A stretch of DNA of 64,000 nt. It comes from Cryptomeria japonica. Its lineage: Eukaryota; Streptophyta; Pinopsida; Cupressales; Cupressaceae. The DNA lies in the NCBI RefSeq assembly GCF_030272615.1, contig NC_081407.1:437506230-437570229 (forward strand). The letters run 5' to 3'. Positions 34,022 through 45,584 of this stretch are shown in pieces. Under the pieces are notes generated by a model that was not told where the DNA came from, made no database searches, and saw nothing but the letters and a program-made list of their open reading frames with translations. The translations under genes were made by a program, and so were the position numbers. Numbering within the stretch: the first letter of the stretch is position 1; every line of letters begins with the position of its first letter.

Positions 34022-34039
34022 GGGGGGGGGGGGGGGGGG
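34022..34039. repeat. G18 homopolymer
   Basis: Eighteen consecutive G bases twelve bases inside the 5' end of LINE B2. This sequence type can form quadruplex structures. Its length may be unreliable in sequencing. Confidence 0.9.
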
Positions 34040-34050
34040 ACAGGCTTTGA

Positions 34051-35295
34051 CTGGAACTCGACAAAATTGATGAATTTAAAGCTAAGCTGGTGGTGTGGTT
34101 CATCTGTTCAAAAGGCGACATAGATAAATTCATGGAAATCATGAAGGGGGACGATGAGAGACTGTCCAAGCAATTTGTGACTTCCTGGGAGGACAAAAGA
34201 GTTACCATGGGGGGTATCTCTTTCGAAATTAATGAAGAAGTTATTGAACAAGCAACGAGTCTTTCTATGGAGGGGAGAAAATGGAAAAAACAGAGTCGCA
34301 TTTCAAATACCACTAGCCTGAACCAGTTCTTCTGTGAAGGTGAAAACCCGGTGAAGAGGGCGGGCGACTTCAACCGGGAGGAGCTCCCATCTCCATGGGA
34401 TGAGGTCTGTTACTTTGTGATGAAATACTTCACGTTGGAGGGAAGGTATGGAATCTTTTATTACTACCATCTCCCTTTCCTTAACCACCTGAGAAATAAG
34501 GACTACATTTCCATTCCTTTTTACTTGCTGCATTCTCTGGATTCTAATGTCAAGGATATTGCCAAGGCCAAGAAAAAAGGTAAAGATTTCCCCATCCTTC
34601 ACTAGGGCCTCATCCTACGCCTTTACAACTTCCACCTCGCCCTCTGCCCACCCCGAACTATTCCCGTCCAGGAATGCGACTAATACCAGTCCCTCGGTCT
34701 ACCCTACTGCTAAACATATTGCTAGCCCCCCTTGGCTTCCGGAAATAGGCTCTTGCAGCAAGAAAAATAAAAAGCGCTCCCTTGAAGAGGTTAGAACCCC
34801 CAAGAAAGTCAGAATCCAGGAGATTGATTCTGACATGGAAATCACTAACGAGGCTAACACCCCCACCGCTCAAGAAGACTGGCCTCTAAACCCCGGAAAA
34901 AACCTCTAAGAGACCCCTCCTCCTCGCATGACACTGGGAACTCAAGCCCAACTAATAATGTGGTCCTTTTCCACCCTACCCCGACCCCCCACTCTGTCAG
35001 TTCCACCCATGCCTCCGAAAGTCCCACAAATTCTAGGAGTCCAGAGATTGGCCCCAAGTCCCAAGCAAATTCTCCCTCCTCGACTCTTAGGCTTGAGAAA
35101 TTGATGGTTGTGGAGGAGGCGAGTAGCATAAAGGAGGAGGATGACAACAACCTGGCGGAGCTGGAGAAAAAAGTGGAGGCCCTATCTGATAATGTGAAGG
35201 ATATCACCAGTAGGCTGGAGGTTGTGGAGACCAAAATGCATGATGTTTCTAAATTTGCGTTGAATGTGATGCGTTGTTCAACAACCACCTTGTGA
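34051..35295 (+). pseudogene. LINE family B downstream ORF (ORF3-B), copy 2
   Basis: Homologue of 22639-23991. The first 185 codons are open (to a TAG at 34603-34605): I-S-F-E-I-N-E-E-V-I, L-S-M-E-G-R-K, Y-F-T-L-E-G-R-Y-G-I-F-Y-Y-Y, and I-S-I-P-F-Y-L-L-H-S-L align with I-D-E-S-L-I-A-E, L-K-M-E-G, Y-L-T-V-D-G-I-F-T-K-I-Y-N-Y and I-S-L-P-F-Y-L-A-S-S-L in copy 1. The frame then shifts into a Pro/Ser-rich linker with a basic K-K-N-K-K-R-S-L segment, as in copy 1. It shifts back at about 34960 and ends in a coiled-coil-like heptad region (E-L-E-K-K-V-E-A-L-S) at 35295. Confidence 0.68.
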
Positions 35296-35723
35296 CTTCT
35301 ACAAGAAAGTTCTTCCAAAGGCAAAGGCAAGGACGACAATGACTACAAGGCCCTATTCAAATTCCTCACAAAGGAATGGGCAAGAAAGCTCCTCCCCAAG
35401 AGGAGCCACTGGAAAAAGAAATGAAATGTCTCTATGCTGCGGAAGTTTGGTTTTTTGTCTACTCCTAGTAGCCTGCGGGCGGATAGCTTTAGTTTATGTT
35501 TTTATCTGAACTTAATGCTTATTGCCTTGCGTGGAAAATGTTTAAAACGTTATCTAATACTCTTTTATATCTGCTGAACTTACATAGAATGATCTTTGTT
35601 TTTGATAGAGGTAAAGGGCTGTAACTCTGTTGTTATTATGCTGAGAGTGGTTCTGCCATTGTTTTCTTTGTTGTTCCAATGGGTCAACCCCCTTGTTTTT
35701 TGGCTGCTTTTAATATCAAAAAA

Positions 35724-35734
35724 ATTATTTAGGG
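35724..35734. repeat. Target-site duplication, right copy (LINE B2)
   Basis: ATTATTTAGGG, identical to 33999-34009. Confidence 0.82.
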
Positions 35735-38716
35735 TAGAGGATCATGCTATCTTGAAGTCGACAATTGAGAGCGTAAAGGTGTACGAAGCTGCTCAAAAAA
35801 TGCGACGACAAAAAAAAAATAATGGCAACAGTAGGGCAGTGAAGCATTCGTTATAAGATGTACCTGCTCCTTTAATGCCACTCTGTCGCTCGTTTTATTT
35901 GAATTAAATGCTATCAACTGTTTTATTTGAATTTTTTTATTTTTTTTTGAGAAAAAAATAAAATTTGGTTATCATAACCAATAAGAATACAAATATGACA
36001 TTTTAAAATTATTGAAAATAAAAATAAAAAATAGACTATAAGATTTTTGGTCTAAATTTTTTAATTCTTGACAATGATTGGTTAAACTAATTCAAACTAA
36101 AATTGAATGAATGCAATAGTATCCTGCCTTAGCATGAACTAAAAATTTGAAACATTGTCGAAATATTTAATTTAAGTTGAATAATGAAAAATAAAGAATT
36201 TTATATACATTTTATTTTATATATAATAAAATAAACATTAACATTGCCATGACTTTTCCATCACATCATAGGATCAACCTCGACCTAATCTAATATTTTA
36301 TTATAAATATATCTATTACATGTAAAAATTATATATCTCTATAATATAATATATATCTAAACAAATATATTATAGATAAAAAAATTTATATACTTATGCA
36401 TAGACAGTGACATTATAAAATTGTGAGGTGAATTTAGTAGCTTGAAAATAGTTGGTCTTGTAATTCTTTGGTTGTTGTCTCTCATAGGTTGCCTTTGTTG
36501 CATTACCTACATATTCTAGTGGAAGAGCTCTCATCCTTGAATGACGCAAATCCATCCATAAACAAGGACTCAACATGATTGACATCAATTTAACTATATA
36601 TTCACTTATAATGATTTTTGAGTTTGCAAAAAAATACTAACTATATTCCACCTTATGTCCACGACATAGTGAACTGTTGTAATATTGTTGAAAATGATGA
36701 TTGCCACTGCAATAGTTCTTGTGTGCCACATCCACTGCAATGGTGGAAAAGAGTTTCGTATTGAGTGTACTGTTGACAATGTGCAACTTGTACACCCGGT
36801 CTTGTTATAAATTGACATGAAAAATGTATCTACAAGTTTTAAGCCGTTAATAACATGATATAAACAAAAGATTACAATGCAATCAATCAAAACATTAACT
36901 TGTTCTAACATTTAAAAAATATTGAATAATATAATTCCATAATTTTATATTTAAAATTATCAAATTCACTATAATAAAAATAAATAAATAAATATTATGA
37001 TGTGCAACGTTCGAGCAAAGAACACTATGACAAGATATTTGAGATACTTTCTCATGCTCCCAATGATCTTTTAAAGAACATATTGGATCGGGTCACTTCA
37101 GCAAGAGTCATTGTTAGCGTTGGAATCCACCTACAACCTTCTCGTGAATACTCCCTAGTGAATAAAATACACGAAACACAAGAAAACCCATAAAAGTTAT
37201 ATACAAAAGCATGACACCTGTATATGTAGCCCATAAAAAAATTGTAGAATGTCTGATCCCTTGAATGAAAATGATGATGGGATACAAATTCTGCACGAAA
37301 TCTGTCGCTTCCAAAGGTCACAATTTGCAAAGAAAAGTCCATGTTGAAACCTTCACCTACTACTTGTGTCCTCAATCCTCTCACGCTCAGGCAAAAACCT
37401 TCAATAAAACATTGAGAAGTTATGCTAAAACCTTCACTATAATTTTATTCTAAAAAATGCCACATAAAATAACGGTTGTACACATATTAAATCTGGTTTT
37501 GTGCCAACACATGCAATGGTGAAATGTTTAACGGTTGCAATGGTGAAATGTGGTAGTTTTCTATTTTCAGGGTATTATGTACATGGGTTCTTCGAATCTT
37601 TATGTGACTGAAGAATGTTGTTTTGGCGTAATAATTAATGTAGAATTAAATTTATTGAAGTTACTGGTTTGGAAAGGTGATGAGTGATATTGGATGATGA
37701 AATAGCATGGACAATGTACATGGCATGTGATATTATGAAAGGATAGTCGTGTAATGTAGAAAATTAGTATCTACAAAATATGATGTCATGTTTTGAACAT
37801 ATCTAAGTGTCCATTCACATAACATGTTCTATGTTCATTTGAACTCAAATCTTGGTCTATCTCTTGTATACCAAGCTTAGCCTAGATTTTGGATTGCAAC
37901 ATTTTTTCTAATATTTGTTCAAGAAACACGTAAAATTTTGAAGAGTTTCATCAAGATGAGAGTGCAACTTGCAAACATCAATACAATGTATTAACATCCC
38001 CCAAAAAATTAAGTTTGAAACATGATTATTTCGTTTGGCTATCTCGTGACACCTATTGTCATGCCCAATGACAAACTAACACTCTTGATTTTCATACTTG
38101 ACAAAATAAAACTCCCATTCTCTTATTGAAACATGATCTTTTCATATCTTGGCCTCTCTTGGCTAGCTTGAAAAAAATCTATAAAAATTTCCATCGAAGT
38201 TGAAGAAAGTTTACTCTTGCTACTTGTCAACAACTCTCAAAGGACTACTTAGCTTACATGTCCTTCAAATCCTCAAAGAGATCATAATTTTGAGTGACAT
38301 TGTTATTGTAATTTGAATAATATTGCTTTACTTGGATATTGTTTCTTTGTCACATCCGCAAATTTTACATAGTATTTCATTCCAATTCTGGAAACTTTAC
38401 TTTTGACTATCATGATAAATGGTTAGTAATTGTTGTAATTTTGAAAGAATGTTTGTTGTCGATTGAATTCTAATATTTTCTTGAAGTTGCAATGACATAG
38501 TTTAGAAATGCTTATTTAGATGAATATTTGTTTATGCAAGATGAAATTTTACTTATTTAACTCTAACAATGAATATGATATAATCACGTGTTTTAATTGA
38601 CTAAGTGCTATCTAGGAGAAGAGGTTGTTAAGCCAACATCATCGAAAGAATAGGGAGAGTATCATCCAAGAGAGGAATATAGACAAAGGGAAATGTGTCG
38701 ATGTCGTTTTGAGCCC

Positions 38717-38718
<2 letters not shown>
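35735..38718. other. AT-rich spacer, no gene recognised
   Basis: Mostly AT-rich DNA. Small frames at 36394-36911 and 37002-37453 have no recognisable domain, start context or neighbours, and overlap on both strands, so I do not call them genes. No element ends were found. Confidence 0.65.

Positions 38719-38759
<41 letters not shown>
38719..38759. repeat. (CA)20 microsatellite
   Basis: Uninterrupted CA dinucleotide, 41 bases. Confidence 0.97.
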
Positions 38760-38761
<2 letters not shown>

Positions 38762-39009
38762 AATTTACAGTGGTCATGAGTAAGTGTTGCAATTAGTTTG
38801 TGATAGGTCAATTCCATTTTGTTTGTTTTCCTAGTGTTTGACCTTATGTCGGTCTCTTGTTTTGCATTAAATCTCTCTTTCGTTATTATGTATATCTATA
38901 GAGACTATATCTCTTTGTCGACAAATTATGTTATGTGCATATATATGTAAAGGAACATGTTTATATATGTATAAATATATGAAAATAAAATTCAAAAATA
39001 TAGTAAGAG

Positions 39010-39096
39010 CACACACACACATGCACAAAGATATATATACATATACACACATATGTAAGTATACATGTGTGTGTATACATATACATATTTATATGC

Positions 39097-39127
<31 letters not shown>

Positions 39128-39169
39128 TATCACTATACATATACATATACTACACATACACACGTACAC

Positions 39170-39200
<31 letters not shown>

Positions 39201-39245
39201 TACATATGCATATGGATATACATATACTTATGTATATGTATATTG
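39010..39245. repeat. Compound CACATA/CA/TA microsatellite
   Basis: About 230 bases of CA and CATA units, including clean (CATACA)n runs at 39101-39130 and 39165-39205. The overlapping His/Thr/Tyr-rich and Met/Tyr/Cys-rich frames on both strands are artefacts of this repeat. Confidence 0.92.
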
Positions 39246-39490
39246 ATGAGGGCAAAACTTGAGACACAAAAAAACATAGCAATTTTAGACAACAAAGATA
39301 ACTAAATAATTTTCTTTAACTAATTCATTAATCTAATCCAAATTTCTAATTCAAATTTCCCCAAATTCCAATTTCATCAAATTTCAATTAATTACATGTG
39401 CATTTCACTTTTTGAAAAAACCAAATTAAAATTAAAATGAAAATGAAATGTGAATTTCATCTCAAAATCTTGCTAGACTTGTGTGAATAA

Positions 39491-40054
39491 TGTTGTCATT
39501 GATGTCAAACTAGTCATCTGGTTTTGGACCGAACTATGTTTTGAGGCCTGGATATTATGGATGTTATAGATGCTATAATATTGTATGCAGTATGAATGTG
39601 CAGTTCAGATGTTGCAGTTTCAGTCAAAAGTTATTATGCAACATGGTTAGCTCTGGATGATAATTTTTGTGGAAGCTCTAGATGATGATCTTTGTGGATT
39701 CATTTCTCATTGATCCTGGTATCCCGGTGTTAGGAGCTCTTATTGATCCCGGTATCGGTGATGTGTCCCAATGTTAGCAACTTTGGTAATTATCAGAAGT
39801 ATCTCTTCGAGTTTTGTGTTGCGGTTTCCTTGGTTCGTGTGGAGTCTACCTTTTTGAGATATTGGGCTTGATATTGAGATAATGGGTCGGTATTCTTGGG
39901 TTCGGATGAACCTGCCCTTTTTCGGTAACCCGATATATGCATTGATAATGAAAGTATGAAAAGGAAGCATGTAGAAATCTTGCAGAGGCCGACATGAGCA
40001 TATTGGTAACGTGTTGAGCTTGGATGACACACTATTTTGTATCTATACTCTCTG

Positions 40055-40096
<42 letters not shown>

Positions 40097-40739
40097 TGGT
40101 GTGTGTTATCGAACAAGTGAGTCTGAATGTGAAGGTGGGTGATGTGCAAAAGATAGTTGGCAGTGAAGATAGCAGAGTGCGTGAAGTGTGAGTTGCAGAC
40201 AACAAAGGCAATCGGTGTTGTAGTAGTGCAGTAGTCCTTTACCGGACCTACTGCAGGACAGTTGTATAGAGATCTCTAATTGGATCTAATGTAGAGTTTG
40301 ATATTTGTAATCTAAGCTTAAACTTGGAACTGATCCCATGCATTTAGAGATGCAAACCTTTTTAGTTCAACCTTTCTAGTTGTAGCGAGCATTTCGACAA
40401 TTAGCCATCTTTTGTATATCTGTAGTGAGCAATCCGACAGTAAGCCATTTTTGTAATCTGGTAGTGAGCCACCCCTTTGTAAAATCAAACTATAACTAGT
40501 TATATTCTCCAAAGAGTTAACACTCTTTGTGGTTTTTCCCATTTGGGTTTTCCACATATAAAAATCTGGTGTTTATCTTATAGTTGTGTTCTTCATGTCT
40601 ATTATGTATTAACTACTTTATATCAGTCAAGTGTGTTTCATAACAATTATAATTGGTAAAAAGTTTATTGCTTTTGAATTTGTGGGAATACTGATTCACC
40701 CCCCCTCTTAGTATTCTGATGCTTTCAACCTGATCAACA
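39491..40739 (+). repeat. 5' LTR of copia-type element
   Basis: Begins TGTTGTCATTG and ends ATCAACA, giving perfect TGTTG...CAACA inverted ends, directly followed by a primer site. It contains a TG dinucleotide run at 40058-40095. The partner LTR is not in the window, so the start is inferred from the inverted ends only. Confidence 0.68.
40058..40095. repeat. (TG)n microsatellite inside the copia-type LTR
   Basis: About 19 TG units, with the complementary motif of the CA tracts 1 kb upstream. Confidence 0.95.
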
Positions 40740-40741
40740 AT

Positions 40742-40753
40742 TGGTATCAGAGC
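40742..40753 (+). promoter_or_regulatory. Primer binding site (initiator Met tRNA)
   Basis: TGGTATCAGAGC two bases after the LTR end, the standard plant copia primer site. Confidence 0.92.
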
Positions 40754-40810
40754 TTTGGTCCCTTGTTTAAATAGCTTAACCGCTTGAGGGAGATCCGTAT
40801 TGGTTGAGTC

Positions 40811-41848
40811 ATGGCACCTATATACTTAGGAGAATATTTTCAGATGGATGAAGAACTGAAGACAACTCTTGAAGATTTGGAAAGCATTGAATCAAAGAAT
40901 GAAGAATTGAAGGAAAATGTGAAGATAGCAAATGAATGTGTGCAGAAGTTGAGATATGATGAGGTTAATAATCAGTTGAAACAGGCAAATGAGACTATCA
41001 AAGATCTGATGCAGAAGATGGAGGAAAAGGACAAGACATAGCAGCTCCTAAAAGAGACATTAAAGTTGACATATGAAGAAAGTGAAAAGCTTGAACAAGA
41101 AGTGAAGAACCTGAAGCCAGAGAATAAGATCCTTGACAACAATAAGCTCCTGGAAGATCTGATTAGTATGCAACAAGGTAATTCAGATAAAACTAGACTT
41201 GGTTTCCAAACTGGTATGTGCCCTAATCAGAATGTTAAAGAAGAAAATAAAGAAGTCAAAGCCAAAGTAGAGAAGAAGCCAAAAGCTGAGAAGAAATCCT
41301 GAAATCAAAAATCAAATGCAAGAAGACCACCAATCCAACAACCTAATGCATAAAGGTACCCATCTTTTAATGGCAATTGTTTTAAATGCAATAAATTTGG
41401 ACACAAGGCAGTAAACTGTAGAAGCATTTAGTGTTATGGTTGCAAGATGTTTGGGCATCATGTTGTGAATCAGAATTATAATCTGGTTGTTGCAAACAAG
41501 AAGAGTTACAACTTTCATGGATACTGTTACATTTATAATAACTATGGACATAAGGCCAGTCAATGCAGATACAAACCACACCTAGTAATATTTGAGAGGA
41601 AGATTGTTGGTTGTTTCAAATGCAAGTAGACTGGACGTTATGCAAATCAATGCATAAATGGAAATGAGGAAAAATCTGTTGAGAAGAATGTCATGAAGAA
41701 TGATGAATCAAAGAAGAAGGAAAATTTAATCTGGAGAAAGAAGAGTGAGAACAAAGGAAGTGAGACCAAAGTATCAGAATCCAGTGTAGGCACCCCTCCT
41801 CTGGTAATTAAGCTTAAAGCTTTGGGTCAGGGGGAGTTTTTGATCTAA
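40811..41848 (+). pseudogene. Copia-type Gag with coiled coil and four zinc-knuckle-like motifs
   Basis: A 346-codon frame with no frameshift but five in-frame stops (for example TAG at 41039, TGA at 41300). The first half is a long charged heptad-rich region (about residues 10-115), then L-E-D-L-I-S-M-Q-Q before a Lys-rich stretch. Knuckles: C-F-K-C-N-K-F-G-H-K-A-V-N-C (from 41378) is intact, and three degenerate ones follow near 41432, 41526 and 41612. The N-terminal Gag domain expected in copia elements is missing, as if the protein had been shortened. It probably packaged element RNA in virus-like particles. Confidence 0.75.
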
Positions 41849-42101
41849 AAGAAAAATTCTCTATCCTCCCCATCTGAATGGATCATGTCACTAATCTAGC
41901 ATGATAGTGCTTGAGTGGTATTTGGTAATCAGAGGAATCTTGATGGCATCATCGAAAAGATAGTTCTTGGCGGCAAAACCCTAATGAAGTATCTTTAGCA
42001 AGATAAGTATTAGTTTTTTAGTTCATTTCTTACACATCAATTATTTACTTGAGAATATTTTGAATAGTAGAGTAGTAGAAGAGTGAGCAACAACAACAAT
42101 C

Positions 42102-43069
42102 ATGGAAGGAAAATTGATTGTCAAAGAATATAGCAGCGAGGAATTTCAATTTGTGGACAAGGTTCTCTTGGATGAGTTTAGCCCGAAGAAGACCAAAGTT
42201 GTTGAAGAAAGTTTGAAGGATGATGAATTGCAGAGGGTCAAAGAGTTGGAAGGCAAAGTTCTGAATCTATGGACCGAATTACCTTGGTTCGATAATACAG
42301 AGGTTGTCAGGGTAATTCTTAGCCATGTGCCAGATAATTGCATTGTATTGGATAAACCCTATCCAATCACGAAGGAAATCATTTCTAGGGTCATCGACTT
42401 GTGTGAAAGTGGAGAAGTTCCGACAAAGAAGTCGATCTTAAACAAAGAAGTGGAAGCCCTAACTAACGTAAAGGGTGATCATCAAGCTCTAATCATTAAC
42501 ACAATCATCAACCTTGTGGTGAGGTATGTTGCCTATGGCATCTCTTATAAAATATTTCTAAAATAGGGAAGGAGCCACCTCGACTATTGTGGTATATATG
42601 GCACATATGCTTGTAATGGAGAACAAATCATTCAATTTGTGTGAATTGCTAAAAGAATTATTGTTTGAAAACATTAAGATAGCAAAAGAGAAGAATTATG
42701 CTTTCTAGTTTGGATCACTGCTTGTGAGTTTGTTTATGTATTGTTCAAAATCCCTTCCTGCAAAAGATAATGTCATTTGGGAGTCTGGTGTTCCTATTGC
42801 AAGACAAATTATTTAGATATTTGAATAGTTTGGCTAACAAAGAGGAAGTTTGCAATGGTTATTTCAAATCATTTGTGGATATGTGGAGAGTTGGCCCAAT
42901 TTTTGTGTCTTTCTCTTCTGGTTATGGAGATTCATCCTTCAAAAAGAAGAAAAAGGAGACAATCAGTTCCTAGTGGTTTCAAAGCCAAAGAGAAGCAAGA
43001 TGGAGAATGTCATGGTAATTGAAGTTCTGAAATCCCCCGCAGTTGAAGATGTTTTAGAAGCTGGTGAGT
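42102..43069 (+). pseudogene. Unknown ORF carried by the copia-type element
   Basis: Starts M-E-G-K-L-I-V-K-E-Y and is open to 42566, then continues after a frameshift (from about 42571, G-A-T-S-T-I-V-V-Y-M) with further stops. Readable features are E-I-I-S-R-V-I-D-L-C-E-S-G-E, a Y-V-A-Y-G-I-S-Y-K-I-F segment, F-N-L-C-E-L-L-K-E-L-L-F and a Lys-rich part near 42945. It is not a pol domain. Its middle resembles ORF3-B of the LINEs in motif order. I cannot assign a function. Confidence 0.5.
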
Positions 43070-43121
43070 AGGAAGCTAGAGACTCAAATGATGAGTCTGT
43101 TTTACTAAATCTAGTTGACAG

Positions 43122-44434
43122 TGTTGGTGCCCAAAACCACAGATTGGAAAACTTAAGGGTCTACTAAATCCTCAACTAATCCAACTAGCCTTGGCCAACG
43201 AACAGGGATGGTCAAAGACCAAATCCCTCTGCATTTATGGCTCCACTAAACCTAGGTAGGTATACCTTTCCCTCTCAAGCACAAAAGAGTTATTTAAAGT
43301 GGATTTAAGTTTTATGATTAGCAAATGCAAAACTGGCAAATTATTGTTCTACAATTATGCTTTATTGTGTGCTTTAAGTGAATGCCTTTTGAGACAAAAT
43401 GAAAATGATTATGATTGTATATTAAGAATAAGAATGCTTTCAGGACTTGAAAGAAATATGCAAAGATCAGTTCATATAGGATTTGGCAAGAATGCCTTCT
43501 TCATTAAGGACCTTAAATGCATAACAAACCAGGACCTTAAAAGATGAATAACAAACTAGTGCCGCTATCCGGAGATATTTATGACACTTTGTGGATAAGA
43601 GATGTTATCAACTCTAGAGACAATATTAATTATCAACTATGAAGGCTTCTGGTATGTGTTACACAAACAATGAAAACCCAATCTCATATTTAATGCAATA
43701 ACATGTGATGACACATCATGGTAAATCAAATGACAGATTCATCAAGAGGACAAAGATAACTCATCAACACAAAAGTATGCACGATATTTGGGAAAGAAAC
43801 AATGAACCTTGTATATTAATCTTTTGGAAATGATTGCATACATAAGGTGCACCTGAAGATGCTCCATTATAGTTTGTTTGCACAAAAAGATGATTCTTGT
43901 TCCTATAGAATTCCCTGATACATATAACTTACAACCCTTACAGGTAGAAGTGATTTTTTCTTTTTTGTAATTCTTCTAAAAAACCTCGATCCTAGATGTC
44001 ATCTACATACAAAATAACTCACTACAAATATGTGAATCAATATGCATAGATGAAAGGACACACCCTTTCATTTTGCTAAACTAAAATCTATCTAAAACCT
44101 AACACCCAACAACTTAACTACTAAGATAACATAAGACAATTATAAAAGCATGAGAAATAAAAACTTCAACTCTTTGGATCCATCCTCTTCCCGCATTTTC
44201 TGATGTGTTTAAGATAGCCTTCATCCTTGTATGTAACTGCATTAAAAATTGTATCCCTAAGCGCCATCTCTATCTTGATTAGGTTCTCTAACTGGTCCAT
44301 TGTCTCATTCATATCCAGGGCATCTGCTTGGGCGACACTGAGGGCTGCACTAAGTAAAGCCTTACATTTTGAGAGCCATGCACCTTTTTCCTTGATAACC
44401 CCTACATCATTCTATCGGTCATCGAGGTAACCCA
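43122..44434 (-). repeat. Candidate 3' LTR of host Ty3/gypsy element
   Basis: On the coding strand the segment starts TGGGTTACC after a purine-rich GGGAGGGGGAATAT and ends GGGCACCAACA, so it has TG...CA ends and an adjacent polypurine tract. Its inner edge cuts the copia-type element at 43121. The partner LTR lies outside the window, so the boundaries are provisional. Confidence 0.5.
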
Positions 44435-44450
44435 ATATTCCCCCTCCCGA
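44435..44450 (-). promoter_or_regulatory. Candidate polypurine tract of host gypsy element
   Basis: ATATTCCCCCTCCCGA on the + strand reads TCGGGAGGGGGAATAT on the coding strand, next to the candidate 3' LTR. Confidence 0.5.
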
Positions 44451-45160
44451 TACTCTGATAATTAAAATGTTGCAATCACACTCTTCCTTATCGGTGAGGG
44501 TTATACCGATAACTCCATTGGCTATCAGTATAACAACTTGCTCGCACTTTCGATATTGAATTCTTTTGCCAATGGATACATCCTCTTACTTACTCCTCGG
44601 TATAAGCTACCCCGATAATAACGTCTCACTTCTTTTGCGCTTGGCTATACAATCCTGTCGAGATAACCTATGCCGATAATTTAAATTTTGTAAATTTGAA
44701 AATTACCATAAATGTTAATGGCTCCAATTCTTCATATAGGGGGTATGTAAGCCAAAGGCACTTCTAATTTCATCATACTGACTCCTCTTCTGATATCTGC
44801 CAGAATACTTATATGATGGACTCTTTATGCAGTCTTTACTTAGTGCATGCCCTTAGTGTGTCCAAGTGATACCTTGACACTCCTGAAACAACTGATCCTT
44901 AGAGAACTTTACTCGTGCTAATAAGGTTCCTGCACATGCAAACAAACAGTAAATGCTCATATGATAGAAAAAAGGTCTCCATATAGCACAAAATGTTTTG
45001 TAAAAATATGTGCGAACACTGGCTCTTTCTGGGGATGTATGTTCTCTTTAAGAACATAGCAAGATTCTAGTTATCTCTGGAAAGCAGACCAAAATGAAAA
45101 TTGAAAACAAAAAGCAAAAAGAAACTTAAACTATTATGATACAAAAATACTCCCTGCTCA
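44451..45160 (-). other. 3' non-coding region of host gypsy element
   Basis: About 700 bases between the end of the integrase frame and the candidate polypurine tract. CCGATAA-type words recur at 44500-44680. No coding signal seen. Confidence 0.55.
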
Positions 45161-45579
45161 TCAAGAGAAGAAATGTTTAAGATACTGAGCATGAACCGGG
45201 AACTCCTGCGCCTGACCATCAATATCCTGCAAGTAGTAAGAGTTTTTTCTACTTTTTTCTGAAATGATGAAGGGTCCTAGCCAAAGCGCATCGAATTTGC
45301 CATGCTTCCCTTTATCTTGATCCTTGGCATTCCACTTTTACACCCATTCTCCTTCTTCAAATGACCTGTCACAGGCTTTCTTGTCATGTAAAGCCTTTAC
45401 CATTTGTTGTCTCTGCAGATTTCTTTCCTGAGCCTCTTTTCTACATTCATCCAACTTAGCTAAAGCCATCAATCTATCCCCCATAAAGTCTACTTCTTCT
45501 GAAAATTCCTCTATAACAAATTTATAGATTGGGAGCAAATTATTTAAGGGTAATCTTGCTTCCTTGCCATATACAAGCT
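45161..45579 (-). pseudogene. Host gypsy integrase, C-terminal part
   Basis: Continuation of the integrase interrupted at 59803. It begins Y-E-L-V-Y-G-K-E-A-R-L-P, which completes the G-F-A-P-Y motif on the other side of the nested element, and runs to E-E-G-E-W-V. After a stop at about 45338 it continues W-L-G-P-F-I-I-S-E-K-S and D-G-Q-A-Q-E-F-P-V-H-A, ending at the TGA 45161-45163. Confidence 0.82.
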
Positions 45580-45584
45580 CATAT
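45580..45584. repeat. Target-site duplication, left copy (nested gypsy)
   Basis: CATAT, identical to 59798-59802. Joining the flanks with one copy restores the host integrase frame. Confidence 0.95.

Larger units (their letters stand above)
34010..35723 (+). mobile_element. 5'-truncated LINE, family B copy B2
   Basis: A 1.7-kb insertion with an 11-bp target duplication and a terminal A-run (35718-35724). It carries only the last gene of the family B LINE, ORF3-B, plus a 3' untranslated region. It therefore looks like a LINE truncated at its 5' end within ORF3. An unusual run of 18 G (34022-34039) lies close to the 5' junction. Confidence 0.78.
39491..43121 (+). mobile_element. Copia-type non-autonomous LTR element, left part
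   Basis: An LTR (39491-40739), an initiator-Met primer site (40742-40753), a gag frame (40811-41848) and a second, unrelated frame (42102 to about 43069). No reverse transcriptase or integrase is present where it would be expected after gag. The sequence is interrupted at 43121 by the host gypsy element, so the remainder, if it exists, lies beyond the window. The gag type places it with Ty1/copia. The replacement of pol by another ORF suggests a non-autonomous derivative. Confidence 0.72.

Noticed and set aside
36394-37453. Possible small genes in the spacer
   Set aside because: Frames under 115 codons on both strands, AT-rich, with no motif or splice pattern that I could support.
39010-39245. 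CRISPR-like regular array
   Set aside because: The units are simple dinucleotide and hexanucleotide repeats without unique spacers, and the context is a plant nuclear genome.
38867-39305. His/Thr/Tyr-rich and Met/Tyr/Cys-rich frames on both strands
   Set aside because: Artefacts of the CACATA microsatellite.
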